Notes: generated by a model not told the origin, from the sequence alone. A stretch of DNA of 64,000 nt from Topomyia yanbarensis (GCF_030247195.1 NC_080672.1:4960001-5024000), one strand, 5' to 3'. Shown: positions 47,521-59,524, counted from the stretch's first letter. Translations and numbers: made by a program.

Positions 47521-48480
47521 TCATACTTTTATTTATTTATTTATTTCTTCGTCTTTGACTCTTTGTGCCATACAGACTGTTTCTTAAACTAGTCTAACTC
47601 TACTTGATTACAAATAATAATAAAACAAATAAAGAAACAACACTACACAACATTAAGCAATATTTCATAGTAAAATTTATAACAAAATTCAGCGTTGCGG
47701 CGGCTCCCAAATTTCGAATTTCTCGTAAAATTCTCGGAAACAGATTCTTTTTGGCCACGTCGATGGAGATAATGCAGCGTTTTTCAATCTCAATCCTACC
47801 TTGAATGAAATGTATGGCATCGATGACTGATCCTTCCATTCAGGTACTAGCTTTTTCACGATTGCATTATTTGTCCCAAGCGATTCGGCAACCAAGGTTG
47901 AAATATCTCTTTCATTCGCTGTATTTTTGACGCGAGTGAAGAATAACCAGCAAAGATTGTTTGATTCCGAAGCATTAGTCATTTCACGAACAACCCTACA
48001 CCCTTGTTGCAAACGAGTAGACGACATCAGCGGTATTGATTGGGCCAGTGGTGAAATTTCTTCAGGGAATCAAAATCTATCATCGCGCGAACGGGTAATT
48101 TCGGCAATCGATTCTTGAATAGCAGTTGTTGCATATTTCATATTCGACACTTCTTCAATAAAATCAGCACTGGGTTTTTCTGTTTGAGTGTCTACATTAA
48201 CAGACACAGTAGCAGCACTAGCAGGGGTAAGTGAAGCGGCATCGGCGATCGTTTCACGTTTATCTCGAAAAGTTTGAATCTTGCGAACATCGACCAGGGT
48301 CGTTGTACAGGGGCTACACATCCACCAGATATTCCTGTGCTTATTGCAGCTTCTTACCTCTGCTATTGTTAGTGTAGCACATTTGGCATGATATTGTTCC
48401 GAGCAGAATCCATCGCAGGCAATCATCTCGTCACCGGCCGCAATAGGCAGAGCACATTTACAACAAAACATCTTCAGCTA
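47521..48480 (-). pseudogene. LINE ORF1 with PHD-type zinc finger, no ORF2
   Basis: Starting at 48471 (minus), MFCCKCALPIAAGDEMIACD, then C and H residues and WWMCSPC form a PHD-like finger (CxxC, CDGFC, HAKC, WxCxxC; residues 3-55). This is known from ORF1 of CR1-group LINEs. After a frame change near 48050, LFFTRVKN, KLVPEWKD, YISFKVGL and WPKRICFREF continue the ORF1 C-terminal part to 47689. A few dozen bases on, the minus strand ends in a TAAA-type tail (47521-47545). ORF2 is absent, so this is an ORF1-only derivative or a rearranged copy. Confidence 0.7.
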
Positions 48481-48721
48481 GCACGACTTGTCCAATACTA
48501 GGCGGGTGGCGACTTACGTTCTGTAGCGTCTAATTGTATCACCGTATAGATGTAGTAGTGTCAAATGGCAGCAAATATCGATCGTTCGTTTTACAACGCA
48601 GAAAATCGACTTTTTATCATCAAATACTACCGATGATGCAAATATTTGATCTGGAAAGAGTGCACTTCAACTGGAGTCAAGAAAAGATAACACTAAGTAC
48701 AATGTAGAGAGCGATCACGCA

Positions 48722-49060
48722 ATGATTTTAAACGATAATCGACAGCAGCTCAGATCACAAACAAGCATACGACATGCGTTACGTCAATTGCCTTCGAACG
48801 ATCCGCTAAACCTGCCAACATACGAAGGCCGTTGTCGATTATTAGGATTGCACACCTTAGAACATCGTACACATGCGTCGCAGGCAACCTTCGTGTCGTT
48901 GTTTCTTCTGACTTAATATGATGTTCCCGATCTCCTATCACAAATCAACCTACGCTGCCAACGGACCGATACAAGAAATGACCCGTCGTTTCAACGATTA
49001 TATCGACATCTTCGGCTTCGTCATTAATTCTACACCGTTTCGTAACCGTTTTGTGCCCTT
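48722..49060 (+). pseudogene. 3' end of a CR1/L2-type reverse transcriptase
   Basis: IRHALRQLPSNDPLNLPTYE, then GRCRLLGLHTLEHRTHASQA and TFVSLFL match the C-terminal part of CR1-group RTs, well past the catalytic motifs. Two frame shifts follow; QINLRCQRTDTRN and FNDYIDIFGF recall the final lines of such proteins. It is opposite in strand to the neighbouring ORF1 relic. It may be a separate insertion or the 3' part of the same rearranged element. Confidence 0.65.
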
Positions 49061-49594
49061 TTAGGTCATTTCTTTTAAATTTAGTTCATTAAGACTCAGT
49101 GTCAGATGGACTTCAATTATTTAAATACAAATGCAAGAGAACGTCGAAATTCGCTACAAATCATCTGATGTGGCAGGCGATTTGTAGAAATGGCTTATTT
49201 ATATTATTTTCAATAATATAATACATTAAAGACTATTTTCGGCAATATTACCAGACAAGTGAGACCAACTAATTATTTATCTATTTATATCATTAGACAG
49301 GCTGATTTTTCTAGGCAATTAGATCCTTGAAACAACGGCAAAAGGCACATCAGTAATTTTGCTTGTTAACATGTGAAGTGTGTGCAAAAAACTACTCATT
49401 TCTCTACAAAGCAGAAATTAGAACATTCGCTCTATTGACATACAATCTTGCAAAACCATTGGGACTCGACAAGATTACCTTAATTAAGCAAATATTAGAT
49501 TTTTTTGACAATAATAATGGTTTTATGCCTGGCTAAATATTTCTCAAGCTAACTCCAATAAGACGAAGGTACTTTTTCGATATTTTTAACATCT

Positions 49595-50234
49595 GGGGGT
49601 ACGATAGGTTACTATATTCGAGAATAAATTAAACAATGTACACGTCTAGAAAATCACCGGTTCAACTTTTATTTGAAGGGAATTAATACTGCAGATTATT
49701 TAAAAATTAAATTGACGTCATTCAGGAAAGAAAATGAGATGTTGCAAATGATGTGTCCTCGTCGTCGTCAGAGTGTGTAATTGAAGTCGAATATTCCGGT
49801 CCGGCTCACTTGGTTGTTTAGTTGTGAGACGATCAGTAGTGACGTATAGTGCCCCCAAACGGCTGACCTATCGTGCCCCCAAGTATATGTTTCATGTTGA
49901 TGTCCGTATTTTTTTTTTCAAAAACAAAATTATCAAAAAATTAACACAATACTCGTGTTCAGCGTTAATGTTTACATAAGAAATAACCCACTTGACATTT
50001 GATGCATTGATTAAATGTACTGTACTGAGGACGAAAGACAATGCGTTTTCGCAGAACAATAACTAATACAGCTGATCCATGGTAACAGCCGATATGACTG
50101 TCGGCAACGATGTACTCTACCGTGTATCTAATTCACACAAGATGAGCAACGTCTGTAATAATGTAACTTTATCTTTGCTACATTATTTGCAGAGCCCTAT
50201 ATTATATTATTAGCCCTATACCTATTGTACCCCC
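49595..50234. mobile_element. MITE with GGGGGTACGATAGGT ends
   Basis: Left GGGGGTACGATAGGTTA, right (complement) GGGGGTACAATAGGTATA. Inside, TATAGTGCCCCCAAACGGC and CTATCGTGCCCCCAAG (about 49855-49890) repeat the end motif. Target duplication not settled. It lies inside hAT element 2. No ORF. Confidence 0.65.
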
Positions 50235-50805
50235 ATACCTATTTGACCGCATTCTACTCTACCAAAAATATGAAATCGAATTTGTTGGACTTATAAATTC
50301 AACCAGTCACAACATTTTAGTCGCAACAGTGTTTTAATATGGAACGGATTCCTCCCATGAAAATAAAATTAAATGTCAATGAAAATGATATTGCGTTAAA
50401 ATGACATAAAAACAAAAAAATGTCGTCTCAGCTATATCGTTCTCGATAAATTGAAATATTTTTTGCCTAGTGGGCTTGAATGTAATAGTTAGTATTTATA
50501 CTAAGAGTACAGAGTGCACAGACCTAATACAGAAATTCAAATTGGGTGCTGTTAAAAAAATTTGCATTTAAATTGAAAATAGAGTTGCCAATATTGAGTC
50601 TTACATCTGAGTTTTGTTAAACGTGACAATCAATTGGGATGAAGCGTACACTTTTGGAGAGTTTTAGATCTCAGTCGTCCATAATACTTCTACTATAAAT
50701 ATAAAAATTCGTTTAGTGGACTCGGTTCAATGCTTTAGCCAATCGGAGCAGTGGTTCTTTTATCTATTTCAATCTATTTACAACAATAAAATAATAAAAC
50801 GAGTT

Positions 50806-50904
50806 TTAATGGTTGTCCAGCAGATCTCGCTTAAGCTCTTAGGCATTGCACGTGAATACCTGTTTACGAGGCGGGGAAATATTTTATCCTCACAAACTGC
50901 GTAA
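50806..50904 (+). pseudogene. Possible hAT transposase C-terminal relic
   Basis: VVQQISLKLLGIAREYLFT then RRGNILSSQTA, the counterpart of 40189-40428 (minus) in element 1. See that entry for the domain argument. Confidence 0.35.
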
Positions 50905-52188
50905 AGGGGGTCATTCATATCTATCTCGCTATTGAACCCTTCCGTGTCATCATAGTGGTTGCTGCCTTTATGTTCACGAACAGATGAGTTCTTCCTTGCT
51001 TGTTGCCTTTACGAGTGTGAATTTTCTCAATTTACTGGCTGTAGCTTTTGAGATACTTGACACAGCTTTTGCCGTTGTCAATATTACCTGAACAGGTGCC
51101 ACAAATTTAATATATTTGGTGTTCAGCGGTTTCTGATCAGGGTAAACCATAATGTACCGTTTTTTACAGAACTAGAACGTAATAGTTTGTCCAAATACAT
51201 TAGTATTTGTAATTGGTTTGTCCTTGATATATGCAAAGAATACTATGTGTGATTGCACTACTGCATTATGTTTTGTACTGCACTGTACTGTACTTGTGCA
51301 ATCGGTATCTGATCTTGTAACAGAACATTGATTTTCTCACCGTCCATATATTTCAAGCTCTTAATTAAAACATTGTCACATACAACTAAGTGTTTTATAT
51401 TATTCAAAATGAATGGTTTAGTCTGGGCCAATTTGTTGAACGCGATGAGCGCTGAATGCCTGAGATAGTAGAATTTGATAAAGGCAACTATCGTAAGTCT
51501 AACCTCAAATTTCACCTTCAGAAAATTTTCCTCATCACGAATACTCGGTCTTATGCGGGTCATCAATAATCACAGTATTTGGCAGGAGTACCACTTCTTG
51601 CTTCTGCGACTTTCTAATCTCGACAGATTACTAGGGCAAGAAGTATAGTAGCAGTTTCCCTTGTTCTTAAGACAAGGCACACAATATAAAAGTAGCTATT
51701 TTTGTGGTTCGTTTTGCACTGGCTCGGGCAGAATTATAAACCACACTGAGCTTCGTGGCCATTGTTTCTGGTTGTTGGAAACAACAATCTTCTTTAACTA
51801 TTTCTCAATGATTTGTTCACACCAAACGAGTTACAAAATTGTTAAGTCGTTGATAATCATGTTTTTGAAACTTATTTTCAAAACATTTCGGGAGGGGCTT
51901 TAGCCCCCTAGCCCCCCTCTAGCTACGTGCCTGCATCTGTCGACGATTGTGTATCACTGTAGATGTAGAGGCTTAGCTCAATCAACAGGAGTGGTTCTCA
52001 GAGTCGTTGGAGTGCACTTCACCGAAAGGGGCATAAGTTACATCACTGGTGTTTTTGGTTTCCCTTCTGGTTGATGTTTCAAACTTTGGCAATAATGTTT
52101 GTGATCTGCGTTCGTTGATTAGCGTAATTAGTCTTTTGGAGAACACTCATGTTCGTTTGTTATCAATACGCACCTTTTAGATGTAGAT

Positions 52189-54678
52189 TAGACTGCCCAG
52201 AAAAATAATGAATTTTTGAAAACTCAATCGGCCCACCCCTGAGTCGATTCCTAGTCCCACCAGGAGTGTCTGCTCCAAATTTGAGCCAAATCGAACAAGT
52301 CTAGCTACCGGACCAACGTGCTTGAAGTTTGTATGGGATTTTTCGGCAATTTACATGGAGAAAACCCTCTTGCTCACATTTTCGCCACTAGGTGGCACTG
52401 TATACATCAGATTATCACCAAAAGTGAAACTTAAGAAGATAATTCTATTGTCTACAACTTTGTTGAAGACTGCAAAGCGATCCGACTCGAATAGGAAAAG
52501 TTATTAAACTTTTAACGAAGTGATGTCTGAGTCTGTTTTGCATGGGGCCTAGCAGTGCATGATAGTGTAGGGGAACTGGGGGCAAGTCCGACACCGTGGG
52601 TAAGCCCGACACCCCACGACTTTTCCCAGATATCAAATTTTGAATCATACAATAATAACAGGATATCATTAGTACGATTATTTTGAGCATTTCGAGACAC
52701 ACAGATGCCATATAGATTCATCCAACGTCAGAAAAGAAACAAAACATGCGAAAACAAAGTTGATGCGCACTTAGATGTTATTTTTAGTTGAAATACTTTA
52801 AGGTTTTAACAGCACAAAGGCTTTGGAAATCACCAGTATTTTTGCCGCACATTCTAATCTACTCTCCATATCATCATTTATCTGCGTTGAGGATAAGTTT
52901 GAGTATTCCAACACTGTTTATTGAGCATTTAACAAAAATGTGCACTGTTGGGGTAAGACCGACAGTTTTAGGAGGGGTAAGATCGACACGCTATTTATTT
53001 ATGGTTGATTTCATTTTTGATTCAATGCGAACGACTGGGAGTTGTTTATGGTATTCTGCTTTTATAACATCATGTTAATATTTGAAATATACGGAAACTC
53101 TGGTATTTGCATTTATTCCTTGTCAGTATTGTCTCAAGCCGACCAAAAAATTAATAATTAAATTGAGCACGATTCATAGTTTTATTATAAAACGAAAGGA
53201 AAAAGGATATTCTAATATGAGATTCTAAAATGATATTAAATAACAATTTCCATCGACTGCCGGATTGTTGATCAACAGAGTTCCGAAAAATCATAACACG
53301 AATCGGATAGCTTACTACAAAAGCGTATATTACTTCTAAGTGAATGAATCTTAGTAACAGGGGATATATTCTTCTTGCAGAACGGATCTTACTTCTTAGA
53401 ATGGTTACACAAGCGCTAATAAAGCTTGAAAAGATTAAGAGGGAAAATCTTTACCATAATACAAACCAAGTGTTGAACATTATTTATTCACACCTTCCTC
53501 TCTTCCTCTTGCTACGCGATGAAATTCCAGAAAGCATGCATTTGTATCACACATACTCATATACACATAGTTACACTTTATCACACATACACAACACATT
53601 TTCAATGAAAAAAATTGGACAAAAAGAAAGCTAACAAGGGCGACGCTCGTGCCACTTCGGGGTGTCGGTCTTACCCGCAGCGTTTTTAAAATGTTATTTT
53701 TCTCCATTTTTTAGCAACCAATAATTTTTAATGAATGCAATTTTTTGAAACGCTTGAAAAATTATATCTTGTTAAGAACCATGTAAACAAGGATTACGCA
53801 CAGAATATACAATTTTTGGAGCTTTTAGGTATTTTAGAAAAATGATTGCGCTTAAGGTGTCGGACTTGCCCCCAGTTCCCCTATCAGTACTAGGTTTTAA
53901 CAAACTAAACATTTTTATGGATTAATGATTAGATTTAGCTGGATAGTATGTTCGGAAGAATTGTAGTACATAATACGAGTTATGTTTTGGTTAGAAAATT
54001 TTAGTTCAATCTGTGACCGCATAGATGGCGCCAACACTAACTTTTCAACGGAGAGAGATAGAATATCGAGATGTTTGGAAGAATTACTGCAATATTCTTG
54101 TTCTACAACTTTGTAGAAGACACCTAGTTTCTATCTCTCTTCGTTGAAAAGTTAGTGTTGGCGCCATCTATGCGATCAGATGTGGAACTACAATTTTCTA
54201 ACCAAAACATAACTCGTATTATGTACTACTATTCTTCCGAACATACTATTCAGCTAAATCTAACCATTATTCCATAAAAATGTTTAGTTTGTTAGAACCT
54301 AGTACTGATACACTATCATGCACTGCTAGGCCCCATGCAAAACTGACTCAGACATCACTTCGTTAAAAGTTTAATAACTTTTCCTATTGGAGTCGGATCG
54401 CTTTGCAGTCTTCAACAAAGTTGTAGATAATAAAATTATCTTCTTAAGTTTCACTTTTGGCGATAATCTGATGTATACAGTGCCACCTAGCGGCGAAAAT
54501 GTGAGCAAGTGGGTTTTCTCCATGTAAATTGTCGAAAAATTCCATAGAAACTTCAAGCACGTTGGTCCGGTAGCTAGACTTGTTCGATTTGGCTCAAATT
54601 TGGAGCAGACACTCCTGGTGGGACTAGGAATCGACTCAGGGGTGGGCCGATGGGGGTCATTTTTTTTCTGTCACTCTA
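52189..54678. mobile_element. Palindromic hAT-like element interrupted by MITE A
   Basis: Arms of more than 500 bp are inverted copies around a centre near 54095, so without its insert the element is about 1.18 kb and almost wholly palindromic. Ends TAGACTGCCCAG and (complement) TAGAGTGACAG; perfect 8-bp duplication ATGTAGAT at 52181-52188 and 54679-54686. Terminal TAGAGTG and an 8-bp duplication match the MITE at 34316-35207. The mirrored ORFs at 52322-52507 and 54371-54556 encode nothing recognised. Confidence 0.85.
52570..53881. mobile_element. MITE family A copy 2
   Basis: Ends GGGGAACTGGGGGCAAGTCC and (complement) GGGGAACTGGGGGCAAGTCC; TA at 52568-52569 and 53882-53883. The opposite palindrome arm keeps the empty site with one TA (54309-54310). 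Diverged from copy 1 (1537-2887) but with the same layout, including the CCGACACCCCAC block. Non-coding. Confidence 0.87.
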
Positions 54679-54880
54679 ATGTAGATGTTAGGCATGGATT
54701 TGGGGTTTAGTTAAGCTGAACTGTTTTATTGAAAAACATATCGAAGAACCTTAGCGATAATCGATATAATCATACACATTATACTTCCATTATCGTCATT
54801 TTTTTCTGGGTTTATTTGGTTGTTGTACGTAACATTATTAATGACGATTTTGCTTGACCCCGAAACTGAGTCAGGTTCTA

Positions 54881-56919
54881 AAGGGTGCCCCATATCAAAT
54901 TGCATCACGGAAAAAAACGCTGTAGAAAATTACCTAGTGGACCGATCCTTTTCAAACTTTCAGAAAATAAAATATTTCCCATTAGAGAGCTTTCGGCGTA
55001 TTTATTTCATTGAACTTCAATACCATAACCGTACGCTCGTACCTGACACTTAACTCCACTCATTAGGTTCTGTACGGAAACCCACGTTTTCTTTATGTGT
55101 TTCTCAGATTTAACCTCCTTAGGATGCTTCCGTGGTGCCTGCTTCATAATTGTCCACTATTTTTCGATGGGCCTTAGTTCCGGTGCGTGGGGGGAGGCTT
55201 CATATCCTTGGGTACGAAAGGGACCCCGTTGGCTTCGTACCACTCCAGGACAACATTTGAATAGTTGCACGAAGCTAGATCCAGCCAGAAGATCGCAGGG
55301 CTCTCACGTTCCTTCAACAGAGAAAGCAGACGCTTCTGTAAACACTCCTTGACGTAGATCTCCCTGTTTACAGTCCCAGTAGTAACGAACGGCGCACTCC
55401 ATTTGCCACAAGGGCAAGTTGCTTGCCAAATCATGTATTTATAAGCAACTTTTGAAAGTTTCTGCTTCCTTTCTTACTTCGGAACATCAAACTTGTCCTG
55501 GGCGGACCATTAGCCCCGTAAGCTGCTGAAACTGCGCCTTGAAGTAAGTCTCATCATACATGATGTTCGAGGCTTCGTCAGCATCTGGGTGTACAATGTT
55601 CGCGCCCGTAACTTTCCCACTATATTTTTCCGTTCGTCACGGTTTGAAACCTTCTGCACTTTGAACGTATGCAGTCCCTCCCGGTCCTTGGCTCTCTGAA
55701 CGAAAGGCTTGGACATATTCAACTTTTTGTCCACATCCCTGACCAAAGCATTGGGGTTCCGTTTAAACGCTTTCACTTTGGTTTGGTAGTAACGTTCAAT
55801 CACACGACTCACCGTTGCACAGTGTCGCCTAGCCGGACAAAACCTCAAAATTTTATTTTAGATTGTTCATGATTTAACATTTTGCTCTGTTTCTAAACAG
55901 GTTGAATAGAGTCTTCTCAAAATATTAAGTCCCGAGGACGAGAGTACGACTTTTTACAGAACTTCAAAGGTGAAATAGATGATGAATTGTGAGGGAAACT
56001 TTTTTCAAACCTAAGTTATTCAAATGAATATATCTTTTTAATTAAGATTCCGATTGGGATCAAACTGATTTCATTTGAAAGGTTATTCGCTGGACTTATA
56101 GCTGCCATTCGATTTAGTCGATACAAGCCTTTCTTCTCGCTCAGACATGAAAAACAAATAATAAATCGAGCAATAGTTTACAGTTATAATGTTCAAAGTA
56201 ACTGTACTTTTTTTTTGAAACGGTTCGAAAAGATCGCTTGCTGTTCATGATACTTGAAAATTAGTGTAATTTCCGAAAATGAATATCTTGTTTTGCCCCT
56301 TTCTGCCTCGAGGTACAAAAAAAACGGTGATTTTTCATGATACGTCTGAAGGAGACGCATGGTAGTCTTTGACTACCCAGGGTTCGCAATAAAATTTATA
56401 GATGTGTCTTATCATTATCAACAATTGAAAAAATGTGTATTCTGCTAAAAATTCACTGCGCCTAATTTTTTGAAAATGAATTTTCGGAAATAGTGCACTT
56501 TATTACGAATATGTTGAATTTTCGAACCAACCTAAGTGCCAAAATTTTTAGGTAATAAAAAAACAAAAAATAAACATAAAATATGAATTCAGCGTCACAA
56601 AATTACACTAATGTGAAGTTTTCATGAAATTCGGACCACTTTTTGAGGTTTTACCCGACTTCTGTATGGAAGGTGATCACTGTGCGTTGACTGCACGATT
56701 CTGAATTGTTTCCCGATTAGAGAATTGAGGATTTTCCAGATGCTTACGCATAATCAATCCTCGACGTTGCTTCATCGAAATCGTTATCGCAAAACCGATA
56801 GCGATAAAAATACAGTGTAAACAATACACTCTAAACTATTTCTACCTAAATTAAAAAAAAACAATCGGTTATTTTCTACAGCGCTTCTTCCGTGATGCAA
56901 TTTGATGTGGGGCTCCTTT
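54881..56919 (-). mobile_element. ITmDD37E Tc1/mariner transposon, inactive
   Basis: Terminal repeats: left AAGGGTGCCCCATATCAAAT; right (complement) AAAGGAGCCCCACATCAAAT; both continue TGCATCACGGAA and CGCTGTAGAAAA. TA at 54879-54880 and 56920-56921. The transposase relic is on the minus strand (55007-55830). It inserted next to, or within, a copy of repeat family P. Confidence 0.85.
55007..55830 (-). pseudogene. ITmDD37E transposase pseudogene
   Basis: Minus strand: ATVSRVIERYYQT is part of the N-terminal helix-turn-helix DNA-binding region; LNMSKPFVQRAKDR, KVQKVSNRDE and RARTLYTQMLTKP follow. In another frame YDETYFKAQFQQLTG carries the first catalytic D. MIWQATCPCGKWSAPFVTTG and FWLDLASCNYSNVVLEWYEA carry the second D, and ELRPIEK (about 55172-55152) the E, with 37 residues between second D and E as in this family. 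A TAC-to-TAG change (55157-55159) stops it right after ELRPIEK. It continues WTIMKQAPRKHPKEV to a stop at 55007. The N-terminus and about 20 residues after YYQT are missing. Confidence 0.85.
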
Positions 56920-56921
56920 TA

Positions 56922-57815
56922 ATCCACACGGAATAAAACTGTTCCCAAAATCGTGAAAAAGTGCTTTGAATTCTGAAACAATCACGTTTTTACGTTACGA
57001 AAACAGGACCATGAACAAAAAACATGTGTTTTATTATTATTTTCAATTTCCTTTCATTATCGTCCGTATAACGCTTTTATTAGTTGAAATATTTGTTTTT
57101 GTTTTGTGAACTTAGTCTGGGTTTCCGCCATGTTATTACCAAACCGTTTTTCTGAGCGTGAATTAGGTTACAGCTTTATGAACATTATTCATGAAACCAA
57201 AGGTTGACTGATTCTTTTATCCTTAGATTTAGACATTAGTTCACTAAATCAAAACAGCCTGAATATTTACTCGTGAACTATTTCACGAAACTCGAAATTT
57301 TATTCATGAATCCATGCAGTCCTCGTGAAATAATTCATGATTCCTAATATATTAGTCACGATTCAATATCCATGCTAGTGAAATAATTCAAAAAATCATC
57401 GAATATTATTCATGTATTCGTGAACTGGTTCATGATTTCTAGTGCGTGATTTACGATCTACCTTGCGTGCTTGTGATATTTAGAAGATGTCCCAAACCAT
57501 TTTCAATTTTATGTACCATGGGCATGAAATTTTCGCGTGAACTGTGTCACAAAATTTGGAAACCATGATCATAGTTTAACTGTCGGCTGTGTATTCCCAA
57601 AATATGAACCAGAATCATAAGGAAAACAAAACGTGTCCAGTGAGCAACCACAGTAACTCAACCAAACATTCGAATGTAACACCATGTATATATTCGGGCG
57701 AAAAGTTTTTTGGAAACACAAATAGTTTCATGAATACGAGGTGCATTATTAATAATTTCAGGAACTTGATCGCAGCTTTTGTAAATCGCTCCGACAGCAG
57801 TAGAAATTACAACCC
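56922..57815 (-). repeat. Dispersed repeat family P, copy 2
   Basis: Reverse complement of segments at 1430-1536, 2888-3030 and 5130-5660. It keeps the uninterrupted site for the MITE at 1537-2887 (TA at 57687-57688). GTGAACTATTTCACGAA and related palindromes recur at about 57275-57430. The ORF at 57589-57837 has no family. Confidence 0.75.
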
Positions 57816-57820
57816 TATTC

Positions 57821-58884
57821 ATGTCATTTTTGCTTGAGATTTCAGTTTCGGTCCTGCTGTCATCTTCTTTTAATATAATTCTTGGAACAGAAAGTGGCTG
57901 GGATGAAAGCGTAAGAAGCGAAGAAATTTTTGAAAATCAATTTAATGTATTTCCGCATGACCGTAACTTGTCTCTTCGTAAGAAAAAGTCTGGAGGAGGA
58001 GTCATTATAGCCATAAACGCAGACTTTCCTTCAGAAGAAATAGAAACCATGAAACAAAGAATTTGAACATATATGAGCAAAAGCAGTAATATCAGGAGAA
58101 GTGCACAAATTCTCCTCTGTGTACTTTCCGCCTTAAAATGCTCACAAAAAAATCATTTGAACTATTTTTTGTAGAATCTATCATGTCAAACATGGACCCT
58201 GAAGTAAAACTGCATATTTATGGCGACTTTAATTAACGTAACACCAACTTCATCGTAGACATTGAAAACGAATCTATCTTACTCCCAGTCGTAGGAGAAA
58301 ATGAAACACTTCAATACTTTTTTGACAAAATGTCAGAATTTGGCCTGCACCAAATCAACCATGTAAAAAATAAACAAAATTCATATTTAGACCTCTTATT
58401 CACGAACTGCACTGAAAACTTCTGTGTTAATGCATCTTTAACTCCATTATGGAAAAATGAAGTATTTCACACAGCAATCGAATATTCAATTTTCTTCCAT
58501 CAAAACTCTTCCCCGAACGACTTGGAGTGTGAGGAAGTGCCGGAATACCATAAAACTGACTTCGAAGAAGTCAAACGTAGACTATGTAGAATAAATTGGC
58601 AAACTGTATTGAGTATAGAAGGAAATGTCAACGAAGCAGTGACTAAATTCTATTTAATTGTAACGAATTTAATCTCTGAAACAGTACCAGTAAAAAGAAG
58701 AAGAAGAACTCATGGCAGTCAACAGCCTGTGTGGTTCAACCAACATCTGAAAAATTTAAAAAATAGAAAGCAAAAGGCACAAATCGGCAAAACTATTTGG
58801 ATATTTGCTCCCAACTCGACAGAGCCATTAACACTGCACACGAAGAATATAATCGTAAAATCGAGAATGAAATCAAGACCTGTT
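57821..58884 (+). pseudogene. Jockey-type retrotransposon ORF2, endonuclease and linker
   Basis: ESGWDESV, FNVFPHDRNLSLRKKKSGGG then VIIAINADF, and further on HIYGDFN (about 58211-58231) are APE-endonuclease motifs; a stop follows GDFN directly. In 58330-58887 SEFGLHQINHVKNKQNSYLD, then LLFTN and the FHTAIEY step close the endonuclease, followed by HGSQQPVWFNQHLKNLKNRK of the linker. The ORF is broken by a frameshift near 58065 and by stops. It continues at 62933 after a 4-kb insertion. Confidence 0.8.
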
Positions 58885-58989
58885 TGACCAGCCGAAAAAG
58901 AAAAATCACGACAATGGCGCAGTGAAAACTCCCGAAACGTAAGTATAGAATATTTGAGATATTGCCAAAACTGAAAAGGTTTAAATTTT

Positions 58990-59338
58990 ATGTGCGAAAG
59001 GTCACATGAAAAAACCAATACATTGCTTGCGACAGGTCGAGCAAATGATATAAAATATATTACATAAGTCATTTGGTTTCCAACCAATGAGGTTATAGAT
59101 TTATGTGCGATAGGTCACATAGCAAAAACCACTGTATAGCTTGCGACAGGTCAAGCTGTATATAAGATCCAATAGTTATCGCTTGCGACAGGTCAAGCTA
59201 TTTAAATTTGTTTTAAAATCGTTTATTCCTTCATTGAGTGCGACAGATTTGTTTGCTTGCGACAGGTCAAGCGAGCTAAAAAAAGAGGTAATTAAATTAT
59301 ATATAAATGTATATGCAGCCCTTGGTGCGATAGGTCAC
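58990..59338 (+). repeat. Array of eight small hairpins with CGAYAGGT loop
   Basis: ATGTG-CGAAAGGT-CACAT (58990), GCTTG-CGACAGGT-CGAGC (59025), ATGTG-CGATAGGT-CACAT (59103), GCTTG-CGACAGGT-CAAGC (59139, 59181, 59255) and GTG-CGATAGGT-CAC (59325), plus a degenerate copy at 59236. Stems differ but stay paired; the loop stays constant. Spacing is irregular (35-78 bp). Confidence 0.75.
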
Positions 59339-59524
59339 TTAAAGGCTCAATGTCGAATAGATTCAATAGAGCAAGGTTCGAATGATAAAATATTGGGAAG
59401 GCTTTAGTGTTCAGAAAGCTTTTGTGCCACTGGTCAGACAGTTGTTAGACTTGATTGATAATTATTCATACATGTTATTAAAAGTTTTCGTATGTAATTT
59501 GGATAATGAGCGTATGCATTGTTG

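Larger units (their letters stand above)
47224..51933. mobile_element. hAT-like element 2, 4.71 kb, opposite orientation
   Basis: Left CAGGCCCGTAGCCAGGATTT, right (complement) CAGGCACGTAGCTAGAGG; perfect 8-bp duplication CATCTGTC at 47216-47223 and 51934-51941. Inner blocks match element 1 inverted, for example AAGGCACACAATATAAAAGT (51675) and GCAGATCTCGCTTAAGC (50820). LINE relics lie at about 47450-49080 and a MITE at 49595-50234. No intact transposase. Confidence 0.88.

Noticed and set aside
52322..54556. Mirrored 61-residue ORFs as a conserved gene
   Set aside because: They are the same palindrome arm read from both sides, with no domain.
58990..59338. CRISPR-like array
   Set aside because: Repeats are short, spacing irregular and stems differ. 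The DNA is eukaryotic and inside a Ty3-type leader.
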